NCBI RefSeq assembly: GCF_022819345.1
Contig: NZ_CP089288.1
Coordinates: 620,001-684,000 of the forward strand
Source: Candidatus Nanosynbacter sp. HMT-352
Lineage (GTDB): Bacteria > Patescibacteriota > Saccharimonadia > Saccharimonadales > Saccharimonadaceae
Reading direction: 5' to 3'
Length of the DNA: 64,000 nucleotides
Shown here: positions 1-12,764 of the stretch, one piece after another
Position numbering within the stretch: the first letter of the stretch is position 1
Layout: the number at the start of each line of letters is the position of its first letter
Notes under the pieces: model-generated
What the model was told of the DNA's origin: nothing
Databases searched by the model: none
What the model saw: only the letters and a program-made list of their open reading frames with translations
Program-made: the position numbers and the translations under genes

Positions 1-3512
<3,512 letters not shown>

Positions 3513-3513
3513 C

Positions 3514-6500
3514 TTACGCGTCCTCCTTTATTTCTTCTACTTCATCAATATCTTGCACGCTCATGCCATCGTCAATTTCGCCGATGTCATCTGATTCGTC
3601 CAAGTATGTTTCTTCTTCCTCATTGTCAGCGGCAACGGTTTTGTCTTCTGGGCCACTTGAGGCAATAACGTGCTCAGCGTCAACTGTTGCTTCGTCATCA
3701 ACCAAGTCAACTCGAAGACCCAAACCTTGAAGCTCCTTAACCAACACGTTGAAGGACTCTGGAAGTTTTGGACCGACAATCGGCTCGTCTTTAATGATTG
3801 ACTCGTAAGCCTTTGCACGACCGTAAACGTCGTCAGACTTAATTGTCAACATTTCCTGCAAGGTTGCAGCAGCGCCGTAAGCTTCCAGTGCCCAAACCTC
3901 CATTTCACCGAAGCGCTGACCACCGTTTTGTGCTTTACCACCAAGCGGCTGCTGAGTAACCATCGTGTATGGGCCAGTTGAGCGGGCGTGAATCTTGTCA
4001 GAAACCATGTGGTGCAACTTAATCATGTGCATCACACCAACTGTTGTTCGCTCCTCAAATGGTTCACCGGTGCGACCGTCAAACAATTGACTCTTGCCGT
4101 CACGCGCCAAACCAGCTTTTTCTAGCTCATCAGAAATCTTCTCACTTGGAACACCGTTAAATGACGGAGTTGCTACGCGGTAGCCCAATGCTCGTGCCGC
4201 CATACCAAGGTGAGTTTCAAAAATCTGACCAAGGTTCATGCGGCTTGGCACACCAAGTGGGTTCAAAACTACGTCAACCGGCGTACCATCTTCTAGGAAT
4301 GGCATATCTTCAACAGGAAGAACTTTCGCCACAACACCCTTGTTACCGAAGCGTCCAGCCATCTTGTCACCAACGCCAATCTTTCGCAATTGCGCAACAA
4401 AGATCTGAATTTGCATCAAAACGCCAGCCTTCAATTCGTGACCATTTTCACGGCTAAAGATCTTAACGCCAACAACTTTACCGCCGCCCGCGTTGTTCAT
4501 TCGCTGTGATGTATCGCGAACGTCCTTAGCTTTTTCACCGAAGATTGCGCGAAGCAAACGCTCCTCGGAGCTCAATTCCTGCTCGCCCTTTGGTGTAATC
4601 TTACCGACCAAAACATCGCCAGCCTTAACCTCGGAACCAATTTGAACAATTCCGTTCTCGTCCAAATGACGCAAACTTTCCTCGGAAACGTTTGGAATAT
4701 CGCGCGTCACAATCTCTGGACCAAGCTTCGTCTCACGAACCTCAACGGTGTAATCCTTAATGTTAATGCTTGTCAATCGATCATCTTCAACCAAACGACG
4801 GCTCATGATAATCGCATCTTCCATATTGTAGCCACCCCATGGCATGAAGGCAACCAGAAGGTTTTTACCTAGAGCAATTTCACCGCCAGCAATTGAAGCG
4901 CCTTCAATCAGAATGTCGCCCTTCTTCACCTTGTCGCCACGCTCAACGCGGACTTTTTGATTGTAACAACGATCGTCATTGTTCTTCACGAAATGCTTCA
5001 ATGTGTAAATCTTTACGCCGTCAGCATATTTAACATGAACTTCGTCAGCGTCAGCGCGAACAACTTCGCCGTCACCACTAGCCTGAATCAAGTGACCACT
5101 ATTCTCAGCCACAGCCTTCTCAATTCCAGTACCGACAGTTGCAGATTCTGGACACAATAGAGGAACCGCCTGGCGTTGCATGTTTGAACCAGTCAAAGCA
5201 CGGTCAACGCGCGTCTTTTCAATAAACGGAACCAGCGCCGCAGTTGAACCTAAAATCTGACGGTGAGCTGCGTCCATGAATGTAACTTGATTAGCATCAA
5301 CTTGCGATGGCTGCATGTTACTACGGGCGTTAACGCGCTCGTCGCGGAAAGTTCCGTCTTCGTTAAGAGCCTCACCAGCGTCAGCGATAACCTCGCCAAT
5401 TTCCTGTGAAGCATCCAAGTAAACAAGTTCATCAGTCACTTTGCCGTCTTTCACGCGAAGATATGGAGTCTCAATAAATCCATATTCATTAACGCGTGCG
5501 TAAGCCGCCAAGTTCAACACCAAACCAATATTCGCACCTTCTGGCGTTTCCACCGAACAGATGCGGCCATAGTGAGTTGGGTGGGCGTCGCGAACCTCAA
5601 ATCCAGCGCGCTCACGAGTCAAACCGCCAGGACCAGTCGAGCTCAAGCGTCGCTTGTGGCTCAATTCTGACAATGGGTTAACTTCGTCAAGTAGCTGCGA
5701 CAGCTGGCTTGAAGTAAAGAATTCACGAACAGCCGCAACAATTGGACGAGCGTTGATCAATTGACTTGGGCTAACACTTTCCAAATCAGCCACGCTCATA
5801 CGATCCATCGCATTGCGCTGCATTCGAAGCATACCAACGCGGAATTGTCGGGCAATCAATTCACCAACCAAGCGAACTCGGCGGTTGCTCAATGCGTCAA
5901 TGTCGTCAGCTGGCTCTTGCGTATTGTTCAAGCGAATAACTTCACGCAAAATCGCCACCAAATCGCTCATCTGCAACGTACGATTTTCTGCTGTATTTGC
6001 AACATCCAGACCCAAGCGTTGGTTCAATTTATAACGACCAACCCGCGAATAATCAAACCGCTTGAAGTCAAAGAACATTCGCTCAATCATCTGACGAGCG
6101 TTATCAACTGTCGCCAAATCGCCTGGACGCAATCGACGATAAACCTCAATCAACGCCTCATTGGCACCGCGAGAAGTATCCTTGTCCAAAGTTTCGTCAA
6201 TGTATTTTACGTCGCCAGTATCAATATCAGCGAACAATTCCTTAATTTCGCTAGTCTTTGGATAGCCCAAAGCGCGCAACAAAGTCGTTGCTGGCATCTT
6301 GCGGCGGCGGTCAATTTTTACGTAAATCGCGCCGTTAGAAGCCGTCTCAAATTCCATCCAAGCTCCACGTCCTGGAATGATTTTTGCGCCGTAGTAATTA
6401 CGTCCCGCTACTGTTTCAGCAGTGAAGAAAACACCAGCAGAGCGAATCAACTGGCTAACAACCACGCGCTCCGTACCGTTGATAATGAATGTACCGCGCT

Positions 6501-6867
6501 CGGTCATCCATGGATATTCACCGAGGTAAATTTCCTGCTCTTCAACTACACCGGTTGTCTTGTTTGTCAATTCAACTGTTGCGTGCAATGGAGCCTCAAA
6601 TGTCAAGTTGTTTTCCTTGGCAAATTGGTCAGTGTTTTTTGGCTCGCCAAAATAGTATTTGCCGAACTTTAATGACAACTTCTGACCGGTATAGTCGTCA
6701 ATTGGATTAATTTCTGAAAATATCTCACTCAAACCTTCTTCGACGAACCAGCGCCAAGAATCTTTTTGGTGAGCGATTAAGTTTGGTAGCGGCAGGGCAT
6801 TATCACCAGAGGTGAAATAGACGCGCTCGCTACTTGTGGTTGGTTTTTTTGCCACAGGCGTAAACAC
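3514..6867 (-). CDS. rpoB: RNA polymerase subunit beta
   Basis: Beta subunit of RNA polymerase, up to 1117 residues, a compact form lacking the large lineage insertions of proteobacterial RpoB. The rifampicin-pocket segment is conserved (NPLSELSHKRRLSSTGPGG and RDAHPTHYGRICSVETPEG), as are the C-terminal EMEVWALEAYGAA and KSDDVYGR motifs. The C-terminus ends in an acidic tail of about 40 residues rich in Glu and Asp. Two GTG starts are possible, at 6867 and 6855; a GAGGAG site lies directly upstream of the first and 11 nt from the second, so the downstream one (protein starting VAKKPT) is at least as likely. First gene of the rpoBC pair. Confidence 0.97.
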   Translation of the reverse strand: MFTPVAKKPTTSSERVYFTSGDNALPLPNLIAHQKDSWRWFVEEGLSEIFSEINPIDDYTGQKLSLKFGKYYFGEPKNTDQFAKENNLTFEAPLHATVELTNKTTGVVEEQEIYLGEYPWMTERGTFIINGTERVVVSQLIRSAGVFFTAETVAGRNYYGAKIIPGRGAWMEFETASNGAIYVKIDRRRKMPATTLLRALGYPKTSEIKELFADIDTGDVKYIDETLDKDTSRGANEALIEVYRRLRPGDLATVDNARQMIERMFFDFKRFDYSRVGRYKLNQRLGLDVANTAENRTLQMSDLVAILREVIRLNNTQEPADDIDALSNRRVRLVGELIARQFRVGMLRMQRNAMDRMSVADLESVSPSQLINARPIVAAVREFFTSSQLSQLLDEVNPLSELSHKRRLSSTGPGGLTRERAGFEVRDAHPTHYGRICSVETPEGANIGLVLNLAAYARVNEYGFIETPYLRVKDGKVTDELVYLDASQEIGEVIADAGEALNEDGTFRDERVNARSNMQPSQVDANQVTFMDAAHRQILGSTAALVPFIEKTRVDRALTGSNMQRQAVPLLCPESATVGTGIEKAVAENSGHLIQASGDGEVVRADADEVHVKYADGVKIYTLKHFVKNNDDRCYNQKVRVERGDKVKKGDILIEGASIAGGEIALGKNLLVAFMPWGGYNMEDAIIMSRRLVEDDRLTSINIKDYTVEVRETKLGPEIVTRDIPNVSEESLRHLDENGIVQIGSEVKAGDVLVGKITPKGEQELSSEERLLRAIFGEKAKDVRDTSQRMNNAGGGKVVGVKIFSRENGHELKAGVLMQIQIFVAQLRKIGVGDKMAGRFGNKGVVAKVLPVEDMPFLEDGTPVDVVLNPLGVPSRMNLGQIFETHLGMAARALGYRVATPSFNGVPSEKISDELEKAGLARDGKSQLFDGRTGEPFEERTTVGVMHMIKLHHMVSDKIHARSTGPYTMVTQQPLGGKAQNGGQRFGEMEVWALEAYGAAATLQEMLTIKSDDVYGRAKAYESIIKDEPIVGPKLPESFNVLVKELQGLGLRVDLVDDEATVDAEHVIASSGPEDKTVAADNEEEETYLDESDDIGEIDDGMSVQDIDEVEEIKEDA

Positions 6868-6986
6868 TCCTCGCTTTAATTAGTGGTTAATAGACGGCCG
6901 TGAAGATCTCTAATTCATAGCCCAAAATCACGATTTGCCACTCGCAATTTTCACCCGCCATGAATACACTACTTCTATAACTACTC

Positions 6987-7015
6987 ATTATGACGAAAAG
7001 TGTCAATAAAATCAA
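6987..7015 (-). promoter_or_regulatory. Predicted rpoBC promoter
   Basis: On the minus strand TTGATT (7010-7015) and CATAAT (6987-6992) are separated by 17 bp. This predicts a leader of about 110 nt before rpoB, unlike the leaderless starts common elsewhere in the window. Confidence 0.55.
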
Positions 7016-7024
7016 GGGGTTTTA

Positions 7025-7675
7025 CTAGTGTTTTTCAATATTATCAATCAACATATCATGAACTTCGTCAATCGTCCCGTCAGCAGAAATTACTGAAATT
7101 CCATACGCCTCGGCAATTTCCAAATATCCATCGTCGACTTTTTTCTGAAAATCTTGCCCACGCGACTCAAAAGTGTCGGGATTTTTCAACTCGCCGCGCA
7201 TAGAAATTCGCTCTTCCCGCTTATCACGGCTCAGACTCAAAATAATCATAACATCTGGCTTCAAGTATTTTTCATCGGTGAATAATTCTGTTAATCGCAG
7301 AATCTCCGACTCGTCGTAACCTTCGCCTCGCCCCTGATAAACCAGCGTTGAGATATAATTTCTCGCGCTCAAAACAATCTCCCCACGTTCCAACGCAGGC
7401 TGAATTTTTTCCCGCCACAATTCACGCCGAGCTGCAGAAAATAGTGCCACATTCACCGCCGCAGAGCGCGCCAAATCGCCATTTTTAATAACTTTTCGAA
7501 GTTCATTTGCTATCGGAGTTGATTTTTCTGGATCATCACTTCCCGGCTCTTCAATCACGCAAACCGTTCGCCCGATTGACCGAAAATATTCCGCCAATTT
7601 CGCGACCTGCGTCGACTTGCCTGTCCCGTCATTGCCCTCGATAACTATATATTTTCCCGCGTCGCTCATCATCAC
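7025..7675 (-). CDS. tmk: Thymidylate kinase
   Basis: Phosphorylates dTMP to dTDP. The P-loop GNDGTGKST lies near residue 14, and the fold continues with the family-like EEPGS and VYQGRGEGYD segments; 216 residues is the usual length. The conserved DR(Y/H) motif reads ARN here (LSARNYISTLVYQG), so the usual Asp is missing. The ORF opens with three ATG codons in a row; the exact start is uncertain by two residues. Its ATG overlaps the stop of the HIT gene by four bases, placing it last in a dcd-HIT-tmk operon for nucleotide supply. Confidence 0.9.
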   Translation of the reverse strand: MMMSDAGKYIVIEGNDGTGKSTQVAKLAEYFRSIGRTVCVIEEPGSDDPEKSTPIANELRKVIKNGDLARSAAVNVALFSAARRELWREKIQPALERGEIVLSARNYISTLVYQGRGEGYDESEILRLTELFTDEKYLKPDVMIILSLSRDKREERISMRGELKNPDTFESRGQDFQKKVDDGYLEIAEAYGISVISADGTIDEVHDMLIDNIEKH

Positions 7676-8118
7676 CTCGTAATTACAATGTGCGGCTTCT
7701 TCAGATAAAGCATCATCTTTTTCGCCTTGCCGTCAACTTTTATAAAATGCGTGTGCTGATGCGCCATTGACCTGGTTTTACTTCCTTGAGCTCGAGCATA
7801 AATTGAATAGCCACTAGATTCAAACCTAGCAATCTGATTCATATAGTCAATTTTTTCCTCATCGCTCAAATTTGCCAATGAATCCACGTGCCGTTTCGGT
7901 ATCACCATCAAATGGTCGTCCACGCCACAGCCATCCCAAAAATTATAACCAAATCTGTTCTTGATAATCAGACAATGCGCAGTTTCACCAACAACCTGAT
8001 CTGTGTGATGCTTTACCAATTGACAAAAATCACAGCCGTCAGACTTATGTTTTTTTCTGTGATCGATATATTCTTTTTCCTTCGTTCGCGATCGAAACAT
8101 TGAACCTGCCATCATCAC
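7672..8118 (-). CDS. HIT-family nucleotide-binding protein
   Basis: Histidine-triad protein of 148 residues. The HxHxH signature is seen as HQHTH near residue 128, followed by a hydrophobic strand as in HIT hydrolases; an N-terminal CDFCQL pair of cysteines is present. HIT proteins usually hydrolyse nucleoside phosphoramidates or dinucleoside polyphosphates; the substrate here cannot be told. It overlaps dcd upstream and tmk downstream by four bases each, which implies translational coupling with the dNTP genes. Confidence 0.88.
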   Translation of the reverse strand: MMMAGSMFRSRTKEKEYIDHRKKHKSDGCDFCQLVKHHTDQVVGETAHCLIIKNRFGYNFWDGCGVDDHLMVIPKRHVDSLANLSDEEKIDYMNQIARFESSGYSIYARAQGSKTRSMAHQHTHFIKVDGKAKKMMLYLKKPHIVITR

Positions 8119-8834
8119 AAAATCCCCTCGCCAAGTCCCGCGATTTCCATCGGTTTATGTCGACGATCCTTAAACGCCCGCGGCAACATCATTTCTGGAC
8201 GCCAAGTTTTTATCAATTCATCCAAATCGTCAGTGTGCTGATATTTGCCGCTCATTCCACCGCGTCCACTAGCATATCCGCCATCAACCTGACCAGTGTG
8301 ATGAAAAATCAATTGCCCAATTCTCTCACCGACAGGCAAAACTACGCTCTCGTGCTTGTTCAAATTGTAAATCTCAAGCGTAATCCGATTGATATATCCT
8401 GGATCAACCCAGCCAGCATCAAAACACACCGCAACGCCGTTTCGCCCCCAAGAGCTACGACTTTTCACCTCGGCCGCGCCGCCATGCGTCCGAATCCCAA
8501 CAAATTCGTGCGTATGCGCCAAAATTCGCTCACCAGGCTTCAAAACAATAATCGGATGATCTGGCGGAATGTTCTTAAATTCCCGAAAGCCGTGCCGCTC
8601 GCACCATTCGGCGTGCGGAATTGCCTTAAGCGGACCCTTGAAGTATCGATTGACATCGGACTCGTCAAACGGATTATAAACTCGCGAAATATCGTCATAT
8701 TCCTGCTTATAAAAATTAAAGCCTAGCGTAAAATCTAAGCTGGCTTCCGATACGTTTTTTGGGTTGAACGGCGTACAGACAATTGTCCCATCTTCAATCG
8801 CCGCTAATATATCTTTATTTGAGTACACGCTCAC
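8115..8834 (-). CDS. dcd: dCTP deaminase (possibly bifunctional dCTP deaminase/dUTPase)
   Basis: Deaminates dCTP towards dUTP/dUMP for dTMP synthesis. The trimeric dUTPase-like core shows RSSWGRNG, DAGWVDPGY and ITLEIYN, with the catalytic Glu in TLEI. At about 239 residues it is longer than the usual 170-190, with extra residues in the first third and at the C-terminus. I chose GTG at 8834 because a GGGAGG ribosome site sits 6 nt upstream; the upstream ATG at 8867 has none. It is the first gene of the dcd-HIT-tmk operon. Mono- versus bifunctional activity cannot be settled by eye. Confidence 0.88.
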   Translation of the reverse strand: MSVYSNKDILAAIEDGTIVCTPFNPKNVSEASLDFTLGFNFYKQEYDDISRVYNPFDESDVNRYFKGPLKAIPHAEWCERHGFREFKNIPPDHPIIVLKPGERILAHTHEFVGIRTHGGAAEVKSRSSWGRNGVAVCFDAGWVDPGYINRITLEIYNLNKHESVVLPVGERIGQLIFHHTGQVDGGYASGRGGMSGKYQHTDDLDELIKTWRPEMMLPRAFKDRRHKPMEIAGLGEGIL

Positions 8835-8938
8835 TAAACACCTCCCATTGCGTGATTTTTCTACCAAATCTTATTATGGCAAGTTTATGCATTCCTATCA
8901 AGCTTTCGGCAAATTTTACAGCATGTTAAACTGAAATT

Positions 8939-9433
8939 ATGGAAAAAGCCATTATTGTAGCTTACGATAAAAACCGCGCCATCGGACAAAATGGCGATAT
9001 GCCGTGGGGGCGAAGTTTGCCGGCCGACTTGGTGAATTTTAAGCGCTTGACGAGAAATAGCAATGTCATTATGGGCAGAAAAACGTTCGAGTCAATTGGT
9101 TCGCGACCGCTTCCAAACAGAGAAAATATTGTCATTTCGTCCAAGCCAACTGGCGTCAAAAAAGTCCTTACGGCTATGAATTTACGAAGCGCCCTAGCTT
9201 TATCCCGATATCCAACTTTTATTATTGGTGGCTCACGAGTTTATAAAGACGCGCTAGATATTCCAGAAATTGACACTATTTACGCCACAGAGGTTAATGC
9301 CGAGTTTCCCGATGCTGACACTTTTTTCCCAGAGATAGATATGGACGCATGGGAGGAAGTAAGTCGCGCACATCATTCGGCAGATAATGAAAATAATTAC
9401 GATTTTGATTTTGTGACGTATAAAAGAAAATAA
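8939..9433 (+). CDS. folA: Dihydrofolate reductase
   Basis: Reduces dihydrofolate to tetrahydrofolate, the partner reaction of ThyA. The 164-residue protein has the N-terminal AYDKNRAIGQNGDMPW, the substrate-site segment around residues 26-35, VIMGRKTFESIG and FIIGGSRVY for NADPH binding. Upstream the sequence TGtTAAACT followed by 6 nt and ATG fits an extended -10 box of a leaderless transcript. It diverges from the dcd operon and lies near the broken thyA, so it belongs to the same pathway cluster. Confidence 0.95.
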   Translation: MEKAIIVAYDKNRAIGQNGDMPWGRSLPADLVNFKRLTRNSNVIMGRKTFESIGSRPLPNRENIVISSKPTGVKKVLTAMNLRSALALSRYPTFIIGGSRVYKDALDIPEIDTIYATEVNAEFPDADTFFPEIDMDAWEEVSRAHHSADNENNYDFDFVTYKRK

Positions 9434-9443
9434 CCTTATTAAG

Positions 9444-9472
9444 TTGACAGTATTTGGTATTTGTGGTATGAT
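9444..9472 (+). promoter_or_regulatory. Consensus promoter for a leaderless small gene
   Basis: TTGACA (9444-9449), 17 bp, TATGAT (9467-9472). The ATG at 9480 follows after 7 nt, where transcription itself should begin. Confidence 0.75.
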
Positions 9473-9479
9473 AAAGCAC

Positions 9480-9767
9480 ATGAATGAGCAATATAATCTA
9501 TATATCCTAGATCCCGAAAAGATTGACGACCTTAAAATTACAGATATACCAGAATATCAGAATTCAGTACACACTCTCATCGCGATACTTGTTGATAATC
9601 CCACCCGTAATAAGAACGGAACAGTCAATAGCAAAGCGTTCTTACTGGAAAGAGGAACATCTGAAAATGACAGTTCTACAGCAAAAGGAACATATAGAGA
9701 TATACAGTTTAATCCCGACACCAGACGATATAAAATTCTGCCGAAGAAAAATCTCCGTAAAAAATAA
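9480..9767 (+). CDS. Hypothetical 95-residue protein
   Basis: Not recognised. The protein starts MNEQYNLYILDPEKID; the ORF is open from 9444 but that part is the promoter, so the first usable ATG is 9480. It is hydrophilic, has no signal peptide or membrane segment, and ends in a basic stretch (KILPKKNLRKK). There is no ribosome site, as expected for a leaderless mRNA. The near-perfect promoter directly in front is the main evidence that it is a real gene. Confidence 0.6.
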   Translation: MNEQYNLYILDPEKIDDLKITDIPEYQNSVHTLIAILVDNPTRNKNGTVNSKAFLLERGTSENDSSTAKGTYRDIQFNPDTRRYKILPKKNLRKK

Positions 9768-9817
9768 ACCTTAGCCACTCAGGCTATAAGTGCAAATCAC
9801 TGACCGTGAGAGTCACA

Positions 9818-10756
9818 CTACACCGCAATCGGCGCTTTTATTGCTGGATGGCACTCATAATCCTCCAGACGGATATCATCAATCGTGAAATCGTCGATAC
9901 TCTTGATGTCTGGATTCAACCACAGCTTTGGTAGCGGCAGCGGACGGCGCGATAATTGCTCGTCAACTTGCGCGCGGTGATTATTGTAGATGTGTGCGCT
10001 ATTTAAGGTATGAATAAACTCGCCGGGTTGCTTGTCGGTAACTTGAGCGACCATAGATAGAAGCAGCGCATAACTAGCAATATTAAACGGCACCCCAAGG
10101 AACATATCCGCCGAGCGCTGAGTCAGCGCCAAATCCAGTTTGTCCTTCTCGCCGTTCTTGCCAGGTCTTACGTTAAATTGAAACATCGTATGACACGGAG
10201 GCAGCCCGCCAGCTTGAACGATGTCATCAATCTCCGCCACATTCCACGCACTCACGATATTTCGACGCGACTCTGGATTCGTCTTTATCATGTCAATAGC
10301 GTTCTGAATCTAGTCAATAGTTCCGCCCTTCCCGTCCGGCCATTTTCGCCATTGAACACCATAAACAGGACCCAAATTTCCCCATTCTTCAGCAAATGCG
10401 TGATCATTCGCAATCTTATCAATAAATTCCTTCATTCCAGCGCGCCATTCATCGCCGTTAATTTCCGGTATTTTCTGACCAGTTTTTTCTAGGTAATTTT
10501 TGTATGGCCACTCATCCCAAATATGAACACCGTTTTGCGCCAAATATTCAATATTGCCCGTACCCTTAAGAAACCATAAAAGCTCATGAGCGACGCTTTT
10601 GAAATATAACTTCTTCGTGGTCATAGCTGGAAATCCATCCGCCAAATTATATCGCGTCTGAATACCGAAAACTTCCGTCGTCCCCGTTCCCGTACGGTCG
10701 CCTTTTTGCACACCGTTATCACGAACGTATTTCAATGCGTCTAAATATTGCCTCAT
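9818..10756 (-). pseudogene. thyA: Thymidylate synthase interrupted by an in-frame amber codon
   Basis: ThyA converts dUMP to dTMP with methylene-THF. The reading frame encodes a full-length protein of about 312 codons (length like the Lactobacillus casei enzyme), with TGTTEVFG, the catalytic Cys in [33 protein letters not shown] and HIYNNH. A single TAG at 10312-10310 stands in [20 protein letters not shown]; relatives usually have Gln there, so CAG or CAA to TAG is the likely change. Both halves stay in one frame with no other damage. It may be a recent pseudogene, a sequencing error, a readthrough site, or a split enzyme restarting at ATG 10291. The start has a clear AAGGAGGG site. Confidence 0.85.
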
Positions 10757-10847
10757 AAGCCCTCCTTGCCTATCTCAAATTATGACAATATCCCTCAAAA
10801 ACCACAAGCAGAATCACTAGTAGTTTTAACAACAAACACGCAATTTT

Positions 10848-11441
10848 TTACGACAATTTAGTCAAGACTTTGTCGATTAGACCGTACTTTACGGCCTCAT
10901 CTGGCGTCATCCAATAATCACGCTCCATATCGGACTTAACCTTAGCCAACTTCTGACCGGTGTTTTTCGCCATAATCTTCGCTAACATCTCCTTAACTTC
11001 CAAAGTTTCCTTCATGTCAATTTCCATGTCGGTCACTTTTCCGTGCGTTCCAGAAGACGGCTGATGAATCATCACCTTAGCGTGCGGCAAACAAAACCTC
11101 TTGCCCTTAGCGCCAGAGCTGAGCAAAAACGCCCCCATACTTGCCTGCAAACCAATTCCATACGTCGCCACATCGGGCTTTATAAAATTCATCGTGTCGT
11201 AAATTGCCATTCCGTCATAAACACTACCGCCTGGGCTATTGATATATAGCGATATATCAGCTTGCGGGTCAACATATGCCAAATGCAACAATTGCGCCAC
11301 TACGCTGTTCGCGGTATGCTCGTTAACATCTTCGCCAAGGAAAATAATCCTCTCATTCAACAATCTCGAATAGATATCAAAAGCACGCTCGCCGTCGGCC
11401 GACTTTTCAACGACAGTTGGAATGAGATATGATTTTGGCAT
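10848..11441 (-). CDS. clpP: ATP-dependent Clp protease proteolytic subunit
   Basis: Serine peptidase of the Clp protease, 197 residues. The catalytic Ser lies in [10 protein letters not shown] (near residue 100), the His in MIHQPSSG, and the Asp further on before the [14 protein letters not shown] tail. It follows tig by 7 nt on the same strand, the classic tig-clpP order. The ATPase partner in this window is ClpC (44675-47131). Confidence 0.96.
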   Translation of the reverse strand: MPKSYLIPTVVEKSADGERAFDIYSRLLNERIIFLGEDVNEHTANSVVAQLLHLAYVDPQADISLYINSPGGSVYDGMAIYDTMNFIKPDVATYGIGLQASMGAFLLSSGAKGKRFCLPHAKVMIHQPSSGTHGKVTDMEIDMKETLEVKEMLAKIMAKNTGQKLAKVKSDMERDYWMTPDEAVKYGLIDKVLTKLS

Positions 11442-11448
11442 ATTTACC

Positions 11449-12738
11449 CTATTTCTTCGTGTTTAATTCAACCAATTTAGCAACGGTCTTATCTGTAATC
11501 ATTCGGTTGGCAATGTCACGGTGGACGTTTGGATTATCAAATTGCTCTAATATTTTCTTATCTTTGCCGTATTGCTGCTTAAAGAAATTAATCTGTTCTT
11601 GAATCTCATCACGAGAAGCCTCAATCTTCAATTCTTTTGACAATTCAGCCAATACTAGACCAGCCTTAACGCGCTTTTCGGCCGCTGGACGAGCCTCTTT
11701 CTTCACCCACTCATCTTTATCCTTGAAGCCCTGAGTCTTCAAATAGCTATCCAAACTCAGTCCGCTATACATCAAATTCTGAGTCAAATCACGCTCGATT
11801 GATCGCAATTGATCCTCAACCAAAAGTTCTGGCAGCGCGGCTTTACTTTTTTCCGTCAACTCACCAACTAACGCGTCCTTAAATTTCTCATCAGCTTCAC
11901 GCTCTTTTTGTGCGGTGAGTTCACGCTTGATATCTGCTTTTACTTCTTTCATCTCTGTAAATGGACCACATTTTGCAGCAAATTCATCGTTTAGTTCTGG
12001 CAATTTCAATTCATTAACCTTGTGAAGTTTCACGGTAAACACAACGTCTTGACCTGCCAGATTCTCAGCGTGATAATCCTCTGGGAATTTCAGTTTCAAA
12101 TCGAACTCTTCACCAGCCTTATGACCAATCACACCTTCTTCAAATCCAGGAATGAATTGACCTTCGCCAAGCTTCAAGCCATATTCCTTAGCCGAACCAC
12201 CGTCAAACGCCACACCGTCTTTCTTTCCCGTAAAGTCAATCACGGCTTCGTCGCCAGCCTTAGCGGCACGCTTGACCTCTGATTTTTCAGAGTAGTTTTT
12301 ACGGATTCGCTCAATAACCTCGTCGACATCTTTATCCTCGACCTTGGCTACTTCTTTTTTCGCTGTCAATTTTTTGTAATCGCCCAATTTTACTGGCGGA
12401 ATAACTTCAACTTCAGCCGTAAATTCCAACTCAGAACCAGGAACAAACTTCTTAACTTCAACACTAGGTCGATCTAAAGCTTGCAATTTTTCCTGCAAAA
12501 ACGCCTCAGCTACTGCCTTTGACAAAGCATTCTCCAGAACCTGCTCCTGAAGCACATTCGGATCAATGTGCTTAGCGGCTATGCTTGCGGGAACTTTTCC
12601 TTTGCGGAAACCTGGAACTTTGATGTCACGCGCCAACTTCATCAAGGAAACCTGCTCCGCGTCAGCCAATTCGCTAGCGCCCAAAGAAATCGTCAATTGA
12701 ACTTTAGTATCTGATAGTTTTTTTACAGTAGTCTTCAT
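11449..12738 (-). CDS. tig: Trigger factor chaperone
   Basis: Ribosome-bound chaperone and prolyl isomerase for nascent chains, 429 residues. The ribosome-docking motif is seen as [11 protein letters not shown] near residue 43, followed by the PPIase domain ([35 protein letters not shown]) and a helical C-terminal domain with many Lys and Glu. Upstream TGtTATAAT (an extended -10 box) ends 8 nt before the ATG, so the mRNA should have almost no leader. First gene of the tig-clpP pair. Confidence 0.95.
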   Translation of the reverse strand: MKTTVKKLSDTKVQLTISLGASELADAEQVSLMKLARDIKVPGFRKGKVPASIAAKHIDPNVLQEQVLENALSKAVAEAFLQEKLQALDRPSVEVKKFVPGSELEFTAEVEVIPPVKLGDYKKLTAKKEVAKVEDKDVDEVIERIRKNYSEKSEVKRAAKAGDEAVIDFTGKKDGVAFDGGSAKEYGLKLGEGQFIPGFEEGVIGHKAGEEFDLKLKFPEDYHAENLAGQDVVFTVKLHKVNELKLPELNDEFAAKCGPFTEMKEVKADIKRELTAQKEREADEKFKDALVGELTEKSKAALPELLVEDQLRSIERDLTQNLMYSGLSLDSYLKTQGFKDKDEWVKKEARPAAEKRVKAGLVLAELSKELKIEASRDEIQEQINFFKQQYGKDKKILEQFDNPNVHRDIANRMITDKTVAKLVELNTKK

Positions 12739-12764
12739 AAAGACTAATTATAACAGATATCAGG

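Noticed and set aside
5761..6672. A 303-residue plus-strand ORF opposite rpoB, and a 252-residue one opposite rpoC (1161-1919)
   Set aside because: Both are antisense shadows of strongly conserved genes without promoter, ribosome site or protein-like composition.
8100..8726. A 208-residue plus-strand ORF opposite dcd
   Set aside because: Shadow of dcd; its sequence has no family features and no start signals.
9818..10756. Two separate genes for the halves of thymidylate synthase
   Set aside because: The halves are in one frame divided by a single stop, and the second has no ribosome site at ATG 10291; one interrupted gene is simpler.
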